Source: Cytophagales bacterium (GTDB taxonomy: Bacteria; Bacteroidota; Bacteroidia; Cytophagales; Cyclobacteriaceae). From it: 64,000 bases of DNA. The notes under the pieces are model-generated. The model was not told where the DNA came from. It did no database searches and was given only the letters and a program-made list of their open reading frames with translations. The position numbers and the translations under genes are program-made. The number at the start of each line of letters is the position of its first letter. The stretch's first letter is position 1. Shown here in pieces: positions 1 to 9,121 of this stretch. The DNA lies in NCBI GenBank assembly GCA_033344775.1, contig JAWPMT010000005.1, positions 1,347,501-1,411,500 on the forward strand, in the 5' to 3' direction.

Positions 1-2
1 TT

Positions 3-215
3 GGTAACCCATTCATTCTAAAACTAACTAGAGATTTAGAGATTTTATTTCAATCTGAAATTGTGGATATCACTAGCCGTGGAGGAAGAGGCAAAATTGT
101 TACTCATGAAAATGGTATGCTCGTTGCAGGATTCAGCCATTTCGAAGACTTTTCGGCTAAACCATATGTTATCAGCCTTGATAATGAGGGACAAATTGTT
201 ACCTCTGAAAAATAA
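3..215 (+). CDS. C-terminal fragment of a hypothetical lipoprotein, paralogue of the gene at 1237
   Basis: An open frame enters from the left edge. Its first whole codon is at position 3 and it stops with TAA at 213-215, leaving 70 residues. These align without gaps to the last 70 residues of the lipoprotein at 1237-2508, with about 31 identities by hand count, including PFILK, FQS, HENG, SLD and GQI. It is therefore the end of a second copy of that gene, with the peroxiredoxin gene lying between the copies on the other strand. Its start and signal peptide lie outside the window. The family is unrecognised and its function is unknown. Confidence 0.8.
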   Translation, partial: GNPFILKLTRDLEILFQSEIVDITSRGGRGKIVTHENGMLVAGFSHFEDFSAKPYVISLDNEGQIVTSEK

Positions 216-296
216 AGTAGGAAAAGAGCTTTTCTCTTCACCCGAAGAGCATAAGCTTTTCATTAAATAACGAAGTATCTACTATTTAAGAAAATT

Positions 297-343
297 AATG
301 AATGTCATTCGTCAGGGGAGAATATTCACGAACGACATTCATT
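297..343. terminator. Hairpin between convergent genes, probable bidirectional terminator
   Basis: An inverted repeat has 16-bp arms, AATGAATGTCATTCGT and ACGAACGACATTCATT, with one mismatch around a 15-nt loop. It lies between the end of the partial lipoprotein gene and the end of the peroxiredoxin gene, 9 bp past the peroxiredoxin stop codon. There is no strong T-run, so termination is inferred from position and stem strength. Confidence 0.55.
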
Positions 344-352
344 AAATAATAC

Positions 353-994
353 CTAGTCCAAATTTGGCTGAGGCGTCATTCTCAAATAAGGCTTTACTTC
401 TGTGTGACCTTTCGGGAATAATTCAGGAATCTGCTCATTGGAAACTGCAGGTACGATCACGCAATCATCACCATTGTTCCAGTTGACAGGAGTCGCCACC
501 TTGTGGTAAGCAGTCAATTGAAGCGAATCGATCACACGTAGCAATTCATCAAAATTCCTACCCGTAGATGCCGGATACGTGATGATCAATTTTACTTTCT
601 TATCAGGTCCGATCACAAAAACAGATCTTACCGTAAGCTTGTCATCAGCATTGGGGTGGATCATATCATACAGTGTGGCTACTTTCCTATCCTCATCGGC
701 GATGATTGGAAAATTCACTTCCGTACCCTGTGTTTCATTGATATCTCCGATCCAGTCTTTGTGAGAAGCTAATCCATCAACGCTCAGCGCCACCACCTTG
801 ACGTTTCTCTGATCAAATTGCGATTTGTATTTGGACGCTGCGCCAAGTTCCGTGGTACAAACAGGTGTGTAGTCTGCCGGGTGAGAAAAAAGTACGCCCC
901 AGCTTTCACCTAACCACTGATGAAAGTCAATCTCGCCTTCCGTAGTTTGTGCTTGAAAGTTGGGAGCTTCGTCACCTAATCTAATGGTACTCAT
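353..994 (-). CDS. 1-Cys peroxiredoxin (Prx6 subfamily)
   Basis: This 213-residue thiol peroxidase should reduce H2O2 and organic hydroperoxides in the cytoplasm. The peroxidatic site is TPVCTTE with Cys46, followed by the conserved Arg123 in the TVRSVF strand. The length and the ATPVNW segment near residue 167 fit the Prx6 group, which is longer than AhpC and normally uses one catalytic cysteine. A second Cys at 178 lies in the C-terminal extension and is not the usual resolving position. The gene stands alone, convergent to the partial lipoprotein and divergent from the next one. No regulator lies next to it. The family call is firm; the physiological substrate is not known. Confidence 0.93.
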   Translation of the reverse strand: MSTIRLGDEAPNFQAQTTEGEIDFHQWLGESWGVLFSHPADYTPVCTTELGAASKYKSQFDQRNVKVVALSVDGLASHKDWIGDINETQGTEVNFPIIADEDRKVATLYDMIHPNADDKLTVRSVFVIGPDKKVKLIITYPASTGRNFDELLRVIDSLQLTAYHKVATPVNWNNGDDCVIVPAVSNEQIPELFPKGHTEVKPYLRMTPQPNLD

Positions 995-1236
995 AATGGA
1001 AACTTAAGTTTTATATAGTTTTAAGAACCTATAAAACACTAGCCCAAAAGAGATCGTTCTTTGTAGTCCGGGAAATTTGAAATAATGGATACCGGAGAAA
1101 GAAACACTTATTCCAAACTAAAACGCTATAATTATGAGAAATAAGCGGAACCGCAACCAAACATTTTAATAACTTTATTTGTAACTGTACTTTACAAGAC
1201 TACTTCAGTAACAAATATACGAGCAACACCTTCAAA

Positions 1237-2508
1237 ATGAACTCTTCCAAAATCAACTATATTTTCCTCATTCAAATGGTTATGTTACTACTGCTATCGT
1301 GCCTATCTGCTTGTCAGTCGGATGATAAAACGGAACCAGAAGTCGTGGACGAGACCCCCGAAGAAGAGGTCCCTTCCGATGATATGGAAACAGATAGTGT
1401 ACAACTGATAGAGCATAAGCTATTATTAAACCTCGCTTACCCAGATCAAATAAACTTGTTTTCGTCAGGCGCACCGGGTAGTTTTTTTCTTGCCGTAAAT
1501 GGCTTTGGAAATTCAGGTTTTTATGACCAGGTGTATCTTTTCAACGAAAAAGCCAGGATAGATTGGGTACAGAATCTTACCCCAGCAGGACTAAACGTTC
1601 ATATTCCTATTGGATTTTCCTCAAGTTCACAGGAATCAAAGGTTGTTATTCGTGAAAACGCAATTGGAGATCCGGAAGGCATGATTATTTCCAGTATTGA
1701 TACTGCAGGCATCATTACCGGAGCTTTTTCGCTTAAGGAGGATTTCGGATTCAATTCATCAGATATACCACCAGTCACAAAAATCGGAGATCATTACGTA
1801 CTTTCCTGGGTGAAAAGAGAAAACACGGAGCATAGTTCCGTTCATCGGGTTATTGCCTTTAATGCTGAAGGCACAGAACTTTGGAGAGATGATTTTACTG
1901 GATTAAGATACAGCATAGCTAAAACCGAAATACACGACAAGCATTTTTTCTATGCTTATCAAAGTTTAGATTCAACAGGAATAACAAGGAGTAGGATACG
2001 AATATTCGATGAAAATGGCCAGGCCATTGAAGACTTCTACCTAGCATCGAATGTGCTGCCCGAATGGGGATTTGAGGATGAAACTATAGTAAAGTTACTA
2101 GTTGAAGAAAACATCATTTATGTATTATTCGAAAGAAGGGGACGCTTGCCTGATCGAAGAATTGCCAAATACAGCCTGACTGGAGAATTACTGGATGAAG
2201 TTGAAATTGACAAAAAACTCTATGATTTTGACCTATATCCCGATGGGTTGTGGTTCATTGGAAATGACCTCTCATTCGATTATGAAGTTTCCACAGGCAA
2301 ACCCTTTATTTTGAAAACATCAAAAAATCTGGAGGTTTCATTCCAGTCTCAATTTGTAGATGTCAATGCGAATGGTTTATTGAGCAGAATCATCGCACAT
2401 GAAAATGGCACTTTTGTAGCTATTGCCATTTCAGACGAGAATTACAGACTGACACCATTTGTGGCAAGCCTCGATCATCAGGGACAAATAATCAAGACAG
2501 AAGAATGA
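1237..2508 (+). CDS. Hypothetical lipoprotein, possible beta-propeller
   Basis: The 423-residue product begins with a lipoprotein signal peptide whose lipobox LSAC gives lipidation at Cys26. A low-complexity acidic linker follows (residues about 29-55, EEEVPSDD type). The remainder alternates short hydrophobic strands with polar turns and contains repeated phrases such as IGDHYVLSWV and HENGTFVAIA. This would suit a beta-propeller or sandwich exposed on the outer membrane or in the periplasm. I recognise no named family. It is the complete paralogue of the fragment at the left edge. The ATG is chosen because it directly precedes the signal peptide. Confidence 0.75.
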   Translation: MNSSKINYIFLIQMVMLLLLSCLSACQSDDKTEPEVVDETPEEEVPSDDMETDSVQLIEHKLLLNLAYPDQINLFSSGAPGSFFLAVNGFGNSGFYDQVYLFNEKARIDWVQNLTPAGLNVHIPIGFSSSSQESKVVIRENAIGDPEGMIISSIDTAGIITGAFSLKEDFGFNSSDIPPVTKIGDHYVLSWVKRENTEHSSVHRVIAFNAEGTELWRDDFTGLRYSIAKTEIHDKHFFYAYQSLDSTGITRSRIRIFDENGQAIEDFYLASNVLPEWGFEDETIVKLLVEENIIYVLFERRGRLPDRRIAKYSLTGELLDEVEIDKKLYDFDLYPDGLWFIGNDLSFDYEVSTGKPFILKTSKNLEVSFQSQFVDVNANGLLSRIIAHENGTFVAIAISDENYRLTPFVASLDHQGQIIKTEE

Positions 2509-2544
2509 TCAATTATCAAGAATACAGATTGAATCTGAGCACAG

Positions 2545-2817
2545 CTACCCCTTCTTAAACACCTTCTCCATCGCTTGTTTCAGCTCGTTGGCTGCTGATG
2601 AAAAGTGCCCCTTGGCTTCCTGCCAGCGCTCCTGATTTTTGAACTCCTGAAACTCATCTTCGAGTTTATCTTTTCGCTCTTTTAATTCTTCTATTTTTTG
2701 ATCTACCTCTTCCCGGACATCTTCCGATGCATCTTTGGCCTGTTCTATCAGGTGATCAATTTTCTTTCCCAGCTCGGTTAATAGGTTTTCGACCTTTCCT
2801 TTGGAATCTTCTGACAT
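2545..2817 (-). CDS. Small charged coiled-coil protein, hypothetical
   Basis: This 90-residue protein is almost entirely Lys/Glu-rich amphipathic helix with heptad-like spacing, for example KIEELKERKDKLEDEF. It has no signal peptide, membrane segment or cysteine. Such proteins resemble apolipoprotein- or ATPase-stalk-like coiled coils by composition only, so no function can be assigned. It is convergent with the lipoprotein gene (36 bp apart) and divergent from the histidine kinase, so it is probably transcribed alone. The even codon use and clean start suggest a real gene. Confidence 0.65.
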   Translation of the reverse strand: MSEDSKGKVENLLTELGKKIDHLIEQAKDASEDVREEVDQKIEELKERKDKLEDEFQEFKNQERWQEAKGHFSSAANELKQAMEKVFKKG

Positions 2818-2931
2818 TATCGTGGTGTAAAAATTTGTAAAATGAAGTTAAAGAATAACTTTTTGAAAACACAAACTTCCTGACACTCCGTACAATGGTA
2901 TTAAATTGTGATCTGGTAAGAAATCCCGGAG

Positions 2932-4539
2932 ATGCTCAAAAACAGCAAACGACTTATCCTTATTGTCATTGGCACCATTGTACTGCCTCTGGTCATGTAT
3001 ATGGTCTATGAAGTATCTTCTTTGCAAGAGGACGAAGAAGTGATCCAGCGCATTTATGAAAATCAACTTGATTTCGTGATTTTCTCTGCCAATCAATATT
3101 CCAATGACTTTTTGGATGGCCTGGTCAATAGTTTGGAAGAAGACCTGGAGTCCTCCTGGAGTTACCAAATCAGTCCAAAAACTCAGACTTTGCTTACGAC
3201 TAGTGGATGCACGTTGATCAACCTCAAAGCCATCGACTCTACAGGTGTACTGGGACCAGGAAAAACTCATCCCGAAAAATTACCAGAAGCTTACAATCAA
3301 TTGATTGACAACCTCCACGAGTCCAATAAAGACGTAATCGGTCAATTGGTGAACTACAGGAAACTCGGCGACTACCGAAAACTGGAACCCAATCAAATGG
3401 TTCATATCGATAGTATGGAATTGCAAGTGCTTTATGCTGTACTCCTTGCCCCTGATGGGGACATGGTTCTGATGACCGGATTTATCGAACCAACAACATT
3501 TGCGAATGAAGTACTAAGCCCAAAACTGCAACAAATCGCACAGCAAGACCTGATCATTTCACTTGTCAATCGGCAAAGAGGCTTTGTGGTCCTACAAACT
3601 GATACACTATCCAATGAGGTCATCGCCAGTGACAACATGTGGTTATTTCCATCCTTGCAATTGGGCATCAGCCTGAAAAACCAAACCTTAAAAAGCCTGA
3701 TCAATCAACGGCTGGAATACAACCTGTATGCTTCTGGCATTCTTATCACATTGCTGCTCGTCGGGTTTACATTGATTGGCCGAAACATCTACCAGCAAAT
3801 GCAACTGGCCCAAACCAAGTCTGATTTTGTTTCCAATGTCAGCCATGAATTGCGAACGCCACTGGCACTTATCAGCATGTTTGCAGAAACATTGTTACTC
3901 CAACGGGTCAGAAGCGAGGAGAAGAAATCCGAATACGTTGAAATCATCTTTAAAGAAACCAACCGATTGACCCGTATTGTAAATCGCATCCTGAACTTCT
4001 CTCAGGTAGAGGCTGACCGGAAGAAATATCACTTCATTTCGATGGACATCAATGCCATTGTAGATGAATTGATGCATGATTATTCCTTCCATTTAGAGCA
4101 CAATGGATTTGAGTATGAATTTGAAAAGGTAGACGAGTTGGTAAACATCCAGGCGGACAAGGAAACAATCTACGAAGCGTTGGTTAACCTGATGGACAAT
4201 GCCATCAAATACAGTCGGGATGAAAAATTCATCGCGATCCGCACGAAATTACGTGGTGAACACGCCATCATCGAAGTACAGGACAAAGGCATAGGCATTC
4301 CGAAAGAAAACCTGAAGCAGATTTTTGACAAGTTCTTCCGGGTATCGGAAGGCAATGTACACACCGTGCAAGGTGCAGGTCTGGGGCTATCCCTGGTCGC
4401 CTCTATCATGGAAGCACATGGGGGCAACATCGAATTAGAAAGTAAACTAGGCGAAGGAAGTACCTTCAGATTGGTCTTTAATTTATCCGAATCCGCACAA
4501 GCTGCAAACAGTACACTTCAACCCGAATTAATCAATTAA
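2932..4539 (+). CDS. Membrane sensor histidine kinase
   Basis: This 535-residue kinase should autophosphorylate on a histidine and pass phosphate to the response regulator encoded 1 bp downstream. One membrane segment lies at residues about 8-27. A periplasmic sensor of about 235 residues without a recognised domain follows, then a second membrane segment at about 265-283. The dimerisation box SHELRTPL carries the phosphoacceptor His305. The ATPase domain shows an N box (NLMDNAIKYS), a G1 box (DKGIGIP) and a G2 box (GAGLGLS). All catalytic boxes are intact. The signal sensed is unknown. The pair is not next to an obvious target operon. Confidence 0.93.
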   Translation: MLKNSKRLILIVIGTIVLPLVMYMVYEVSSLQEDEEVIQRIYENQLDFVIFSANQYSNDFLDGLVNSLEEDLESSWSYQISPKTQTLLTTSGCTLINLKAIDSTGVLGPGKTHPEKLPEAYNQLIDNLHESNKDVIGQLVNYRKLGDYRKLEPNQMVHIDSMELQVLYAVLLAPDGDMVLMTGFIEPTTFANEVLSPKLQQIAQQDLIISLVNRQRGFVVLQTDTLSNEVIASDNMWLFPSLQLGISLKNQTLKSLINQRLEYNLYASGILITLLLVGFTLIGRNIYQQMQLAQTKSDFVSNVSHELRTPLALISMFAETLLLQRVRSEEKKSEYVEIIFKETNRLTRIVNRILNFSQVEADRKKYHFISMDINAIVDELMHDYSFHLEHNGFEYEFEKVDELVNIQADKETIYEALVNLMDNAIKYSRDEKFIAIRTKLRGEHAIIEVQDKGIGIPKENLKQIFDKFFRVSEGNVHTVQGAGLGLSLVASIMEAHGGNIELESKLGEGSTFRLVFNLSESAQAANSTLQPELIN

Positions 4540-4540
4540 T

Positions 4541-5230
4541 ATGGCAAAAATTCTAGTCGTAGAAGACGAACCTAACATGCAGATCGGTCTGCGAGACAAC
4601 CTGGAGTTTGAATCTTTTGATGTGACGGTAGCCAAGGATGGTCAGGAAGGGTTGGATGAGCTGCTAAAACACTCGTTTGATCTGGTTTTACTGGACGTAA
4701 TGATGCCAAAAATGTCAGGTTTCGATGTGTGCAAAGCGGCTCGAAAAGAAGGGGTGAAAACGCCGATCATTTTTCTGACTGCCAAAGGAGAAGAGATTGA
4801 TAAGGTGTTGGGACTAGAATTGGGTGCAGATGATTACATCACCAAACCTTTTAGCATTCGGGAATTGGTGGCTCGCGTAAAAGCGGTACTTCGCAGAACC
4901 GAAGGTCAGACGGAAGACCAGCAAGGTCCGACAGAATTGGAGATCGGAAGGCTCAAGGTGGATTTCACACGGTATGAAGCGGAATCCAACGGTGAAGAGG
5001 TAAAAATGTCACACAAAGAGTTTGAGGTTCTGCTTTATCTATACAAGCATAAGAACGAGATCGTAAGTCGCTATCAGTTACTGGAAGATGTTTGGGGATA
5101 TGAAGCCACCCCTACCACAAGAACGGTAGACAACTTTATCCTAAAGCTCCGTCAAAAGATCGAGGAAAATCCGAATGATCCCAAGTTCATTTTGACCGTC
5201 CATGGAGCGGGCTATAAGATGATTGGGTAG
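4541..5230 (+). CDS. OmpR/PhoB-family response regulator
   Basis: A 229-residue two-domain regulator. The receiver domain (1-120) has the acidic pocket EDE (residues 8-10), the phospho-acceptor Asp52 in LLDVMMPK and the conserved Lys102 in TKPF. The C-terminal winged helix (about 130-229) contains the typical DNA-binding segment TTRTVDNFILKLRQKIE. The start codon lies 1 bp after the histidine kinase stop codon, so the two are co-transcribed and almost certainly form a cognate pair. The stop codon is only 2 bp from the stop of the convergent protease-like gene. The target genes cannot be read from this window. Confidence 0.94.
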   Translation: MAKILVVEDEPNMQIGLRDNLEFESFDVTVAKDGQEGLDELLKHSFDLVLLDVMMPKMSGFDVCKAARKEGVKTPIIFLTAKGEEIDKVLGLELGADDYITKPFSIRELVARVKAVLRRTEGQTEDQQGPTELEIGRLKVDFTRYEAESNGEEVKMSHKEFEVLLYLYKHKNEIVSRYQLLEDVWGYEATPTTRTVDNFILKLRQKIEENPNDPKFILTVHGAGYKMIG

Positions 5231-5232
5231 TC

Positions 5233-6513
5233 TCAAATAAAATTTAATATGTCATTAATGATCGTGCCAATCATCATGATCATGATCAGTGCCCAACCAC
5301 CTTTATAGATGTTATTATATACCTGAAGAGATACCTGCTTCTTGAATAGCACCTCTATCAATACTGGAATACTTTTCAATGCTGCAGATTTAGGCAACGG
5401 CATAAAGTCCCATAAAAACATCATGACCAAAAGAATGGCGGAGACGTTGAAGAAATTTTGAATGCCATTATCAAATAGGCCCGATATCCCAACCGGCCCA
5501 CTCAAGCTTCTTCGCGAGTCTATCTTACCCGAGAATATTTTTCCAAAAGCTTTGAAGTTGACCCCCATGATTGAAAATGGACGCACAATTCCAATGGCCA
5601 ATGCTTCGAAAACCGATCGGGATCTAGTCGTATAATTAATCTCCATCTCAGGATAGAAACCAATTTTACCTTCACTACTTACACGAACTTGAAATGGAAT
5701 AGACTGACTGTCCCGAAGTATCACCAGGGTTATCGTTTCATCGCTGAATTCCTGAAAAATATCCCTGGCTTCGTAAAAACTCTCCACAGGTTGGCCATTG
5801 ATCGATTGGATTACATCCCTGGCTTGGATCCCGGCAACATCTGCCTGTCCACCTGGTGTGACTGTGCCAACTTTGAATGGTCCATTGGGGGAAAACAAGT
5901 ATTCTCCAGGGCCCCTTTCGATAAATTCTAACCAGGAAATAGACAATTTTTGCGTTTTTCCATTCCTGGAAACCTCATATACTGTCGGTTCATTCGAAAT
6001 GTCTCTCGGACTAATTAAGTCACTCCAACGTTCATAGTCTTCACCATTGACAAGTAGTATTTTGTCGCCTGTCATAAAACCTTCCTCATAGGCAAATTCT
6101 GATGGGGAAATTCCATGCTTGTTCAGCTCTTCTTTGGGCAGGTAAGTATCCTTCTCGATAAATGCCAATATTGAAAAGAGCAGTATCGAAGCTATCAAAG
6201 CACTGATCGCTCCACCAAACGCCGCAAGTACACGTAAATACCAGGGCTGATCAAAGAATTGCCATTCATAGGTTATCGGCTGCTTTATTCCATCTTGATA
6301 ACTATTAAACTGCGCAAAAAATGGAAGCGGAATAAAAAGACCTATGTGGACCGTTACTTCTTTGAATTTCAGCCTAATTGCTGAGTAACTTCCGAAACCT
6401 AAAAAGACTTCTTTGTCATAAATACCCAGCCTTAAGGCGATAAAGAACTTCCCAAAAATATAGACGCAGTAGATAAATAATATCCCTAGCAAGTAATAGT
6501 AAACAGTTTCCAT
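5233..6513 (-). CDS. RseP/site-2-protease-like PDZ membrane protein lacking the catalytic residues
   Basis: The 426-residue protein has the layout of RseP (M50): an N-terminal membrane helix, a membrane-reentrant segment, a periplasmic PDZ tandem (about 125-200 and 213-280), the SGPVGI segment at about 338 and C-terminal helices. The zinc site is gone. Where the family has HExGHF this protein reads YIFGKF (residues 18-23). Where the family has NxxPxPxLDG it reads DFMPLPKSAA (369-378). Both metal histidines, the catalytic glutamate and the third-ligand aspartate are replaced, while the surrounding fold markers (the FxGFG-like LGFG, GPVGI, PLP) remain. It is read as a pseudoprotease, perhaps a substrate-binding scaffold. 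The reading frame is intact and not decayed. Confidence 0.8.
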   Translation of the reverse strand: METVYYYLLGILFIYCVYIFGKFFIALRLGIYDKEVFLGFGSYSAIRLKFKEVTVHIGLFIPLPFFAQFNSYQDGIKQPITYEWQFFDQPWYLRVLAAFGGAISALIASILLFSILAFIEKDTYLPKEELNKHGISPSEFAYEEGFMTGDKILLVNGEDYERWSDLISPRDISNEPTVYEVSRNGKTQKLSISWLEFIERGPGEYLFSPNGPFKVGTVTPGGQADVAGIQARDVIQSINGQPVESFYEARDIFQEFSDETITLVILRDSQSIPFQVRVSSEGKIGFYPEMEINYTTRSRSVFEALAIGIVRPFSIMGVNFKAFGKIFSGKIDSRRSLSGPVGISGLFDNGIQNFFNVSAILLVMMFLWDFMPLPKSAALKSIPVLIEVLFKKQVSLQVYNNIYKGGWALIMIMMIGTIINDILNFI

Positions 6514-6553
6514 TGGTTGCTTTAGTTAAAGTTGTCAGATATAATTACAGGAC

Positions 6554-8770
6554 TTATTCCGTAATATCCAACAATTCTTCCTCCGTATAAGGCTGCCCAC
6601 TGGGTCGGGCACTTCTCAGTTCCTTGATCATTTCTCCGGTGGACTCCCAGCGGGATTCCCCAAAAGCATTATTAATGTACATGATCAGGTTGGACAAGTC
6701 TTCATCAGAGATATTCGGATTATTCAGGAGTCCGGGCATTTGTGCATTGAATTCGTACCGCTGCCCATTGACATGCAGTGGCCCTTTCATTCCGTGCAGC
6801 AACAAGGCAGCCAGTCTTCTTGAAGGGCCTTTGATGTATTCAGAATTCGTCAAAGGCGGCGCTAACCCATCTGAACCCTGCCCTAAATCACCATGACAAG
6901 CCGCACAGACTTCCCGGAACAACTTTAACCCTACGGTGCGGTTGTCAGAAGGTAATACTGCCCGGCGATGGATCCAATGTTTATTATCATCCGACTGATT
7001 TTGTACCAATTGCACAGTTCGTTCAAAAAGTCCGGAGGTAATCGAAGATTTAAAATCTATGCTTTCATCAGCTGTTTCCAGTGCACTTAAGAAACCATCA
7101 TGATACAATAGGGTGTCATAGTCATAGAGCAATGAAAATAAGGGGCTATTATAAGCTTGCTTTTGTCGCGCCAGAAACGATATCAGGTATAGATCAATAC
7201 TGGGATCTTTTCTTTCGATCAAAGACTCTACCAATGCATTTATCTTTTCATCAGAGAGAGCAGCATCCATGCTATCCATCAGTTTCAGCGCGTGGACCAC
7301 AAAATCAGGACCACTTCGTAGGATGGTTTGTGCCATCTGATCGGCATCTATGACATCATTGGCTTCTAAGACATATAGGGCATGTGTTTTACCCATATCA
7401 TTGTCACTGGAACGGAGATAGGCTTGAACTTGATTGATCACTTCTTCATCTGTTTCCCGAATCAATAGATGTTGCGCCCGATCCCTAATCCAACCATTTT
7501 GATGTTCGAGCAACAGAATTAATTCATCTGTATTCAATTCATCGAACGCGGGAATTTTTAGCGGCTGTGAGTGCTCATGTGTGACCTTCAGAATTCGGCC
7601 CATACCCAGAAGTGTATCGAATCCTCTTTTTGCAATCTTGTCCCTGAGGTAGGTAGTCATGTACGCCTGATGCTGGATGATCCCCCGATGCAAATCAAGG
7701 ATGTACATAGCACCATCTGGACCATTGAATAGATTGACCGGACGGAAAGCCTCATCAGTCGTTACCAAAAACTCTTTCCCGATTTCCGCTTGCACGCCTT
7801 TCGTGTAAGGTCCATTGAAATGCAAAATGTTTCGTTTTACGGCATTGACCTCCGGCACACATACGAAGGCATTCTGATCATAGGCAACAGGAAATTGTCC
7901 TCCTCTATAGACCATAGGGCCGCAAGCTGAAGTTACATTGACTAACATGCTGTCCACATCCAAAACACCAGGTTGATAGCCACGATTCACCATGGTAGCT
8001 TGTATAGGATATACACGCTGGTTATCAGTGAGCTTATTCCCTATTCCACCTTTTGGTTGCCAATATGGATTTTTGATGTGGTGATTGGGCAAGACATAAT
8101 CTCCTGCTAATTGTGTTGAGTTATCATTGTAATACAACCGGCCCAGATTGTCTTTGGTAATTCCCCATTGCCCTCGGAAGGAAGTCACTTCTTTGATCCA
8201 TTCATCATTGATCCGACGGTACCGAAAGTGCGAACGAGAATTGTAGATCCAGTTGTCAATGTTCATCATCAGGCCATTGGCCTGGTGTTCCACGTTTCCT
8301 TCTGTAGCATACAAGGAATCTACCAGCGTTCGTTTTCCTGGCAAATCATTTTCGATCTCTACGAACCACAGATTCGGAGGCTCCGCATACAAGAGTCCGC
8401 CATAGACATGGGCGATTGCCCGGGGAAGCACCAAATCATCGAGAAAAACCTTTGAATGATCAACCTTACCATCCTTATCCAGATCTTCCAGAATCACAAT
8501 CGAACCAGATGGTTCATCTTCGGTATCACCGGCCATGTTTTCCATGTAGCCTGGCATTTGAACCACCCACATCCGTCCCTGATCATCGAAATCCATCGCT
8601 ACCGGAGCTTCTAAAAGAGGTTCTGAAGCCACTACTTCCAGGTTAAATCCTTCCTCAACTTGATAGCCTTCCAGGGATATTTTTGGTTCCTGATATTCCT
8701 CCGGTTGGCAGGACAGAAAAAGGAATGGTACTAAGAAAGCAAGGGTGATTGCGATTATGTTGGGCCTCAT
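6554..8770 (-). CDS. Cytochrome c-containing dehydrogenase-like lipoprotein with HEAT-like region
   Basis: The 738-residue protein starts with a lipoprotein signal (FLFLSC, Cys21). Residues about 30-400 form a beta-propeller resembling the membrane-bound dehydrogenase domain common in Planctomycetes and Bacteroidetes (motifs MDFDDQGRMWVVQ, GPDGAMYILDL). A helical HEAT-like stretch covers about 410-590. The C-terminus is a class I cytochrome c with heme motif CAACH (622-626) and a candidate axial Met in AQMPGLL. It probably oxidises a sugar or similar substrate outside the inner membrane and passes electrons through heme. Substrate and cofactor are unknown. It is transcribed away from the repeat-rich gap upstream. 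Confidence 0.85.
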   Translation of the reverse strand: MRPNIIAITLAFLVPFLFLSCQPEEYQEPKISLEGYQVEEGFNLEVVASEPLLEAPVAMDFDDQGRMWVVQMPGYMENMAGDTEDEPSGSIVILEDLDKDGKVDHSKVFLDDLVLPRAIAHVYGGLLYAEPPNLWFVEIENDLPGKRTLVDSLYATEGNVEHQANGLMMNIDNWIYNSRSHFRYRRINDEWIKEVTSFRGQWGITKDNLGRLYYNDNSTQLAGDYVLPNHHIKNPYWQPKGGIGNKLTDNQRVYPIQATMVNRGYQPGVLDVDSMLVNVTSACGPMVYRGGQFPVAYDQNAFVCVPEVNAVKRNILHFNGPYTKGVQAEIGKEFLVTTDEAFRPVNLFNGPDGAMYILDLHRGIIQHQAYMTTYLRDKIAKRGFDTLLGMGRILKVTHEHSQPLKIPAFDELNTDELILLLEHQNGWIRDRAQHLLIRETDEEVINQVQAYLRSSDNDMGKTHALYVLEANDVIDADQMAQTILRSGPDFVVHALKLMDSMDAALSDEKINALVESLIERKDPSIDLYLISFLARQKQAYNSPLFSLLYDYDTLLYHDGFLSALETADESIDFKSSITSGLFERTVQLVQNQSDDNKHWIHRRAVLPSDNRTVGLKLFREVCAACHGDLGQGSDGLAPPLTNSEYIKGPSRRLAALLLHGMKGPLHVNGQRYEFNAQMPGLLNNPNISDEDLSNLIMYINNAFGESRWESTGEMIKELRSARPSGQPYTEEELLDITE

Positions 8771-9121
8771 GGTTACAATATAGGATGCAATACCGTAATG
8801 TAAAAGTTATCACTACGCCTGAACCTTTCTTTACACCAAATTGATCGTCACTCCCTGGATCTTTAGAGGTTATTATCCAGGGCCTGGTACAGTGTAGATC
8901 ATAAGGGAATCTGATCGATTTACTCTAATTACTTAGCGCTTCAGATTCCCTTACAATTAATCTCATTAGCTCTTCTGATTTAGTATTCAATTTAATAATT
9001 CAGGATGACGAAGCGCAGAAAGGTAAAATATCAGTTCATGTCATTTTGGATTTGGCTGCGCCAATAGCATGTCTAGTCCACACCACACCCCCTCAAGGGG
9101 GTACATTTCTGCTCCTTTTCA
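8771..9121. repeat. Gene-free stretch holding degenerate interspersed repeats and a palindrome
   Basis: No coding sequence is seen. It contains a perfect inverted repeat with 13-bp arms (TAAGGGAATCTGA at 8902-8914 and its complement at 8941-8953), then AATAATTCAGGATGACGAA. The same order of elements, with changes, recurs at about 55523-55640. A second element, the palindrome ACCCCCT-CA-AGGGGGT at 9087-9102, sits just past the 3' end of the DUF559 gene. These look like members of two different intergenic repeat families. Confidence 0.6.
9087..9102. repeat. GC-rich palindrome downstream of the DUF559 gene
   Basis: Perfect 7-bp arms ACCCCCT and AGGGGGT surround a CA loop, 19 bp past the stop codon of the DUF559 gene. 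A related element (CCCCATCGAGGGGG, then AAGGGGGTGAGG) lies at 9535-9562 on the other side of the gene, and weaker relatives occur at about 10568-10601 and 46831-46847. It could act as a terminator hairpin or be part of a mobile repeat. Confidence 0.6.

Noticed and set aside
5216-5275. Inverted words GATGATTGG and CCAATCATC near the stop codons of the response regulator and protease-like genes
   Set aside because: The loop is about 40 nt long and the right arm is coding; too weak to call a terminator.
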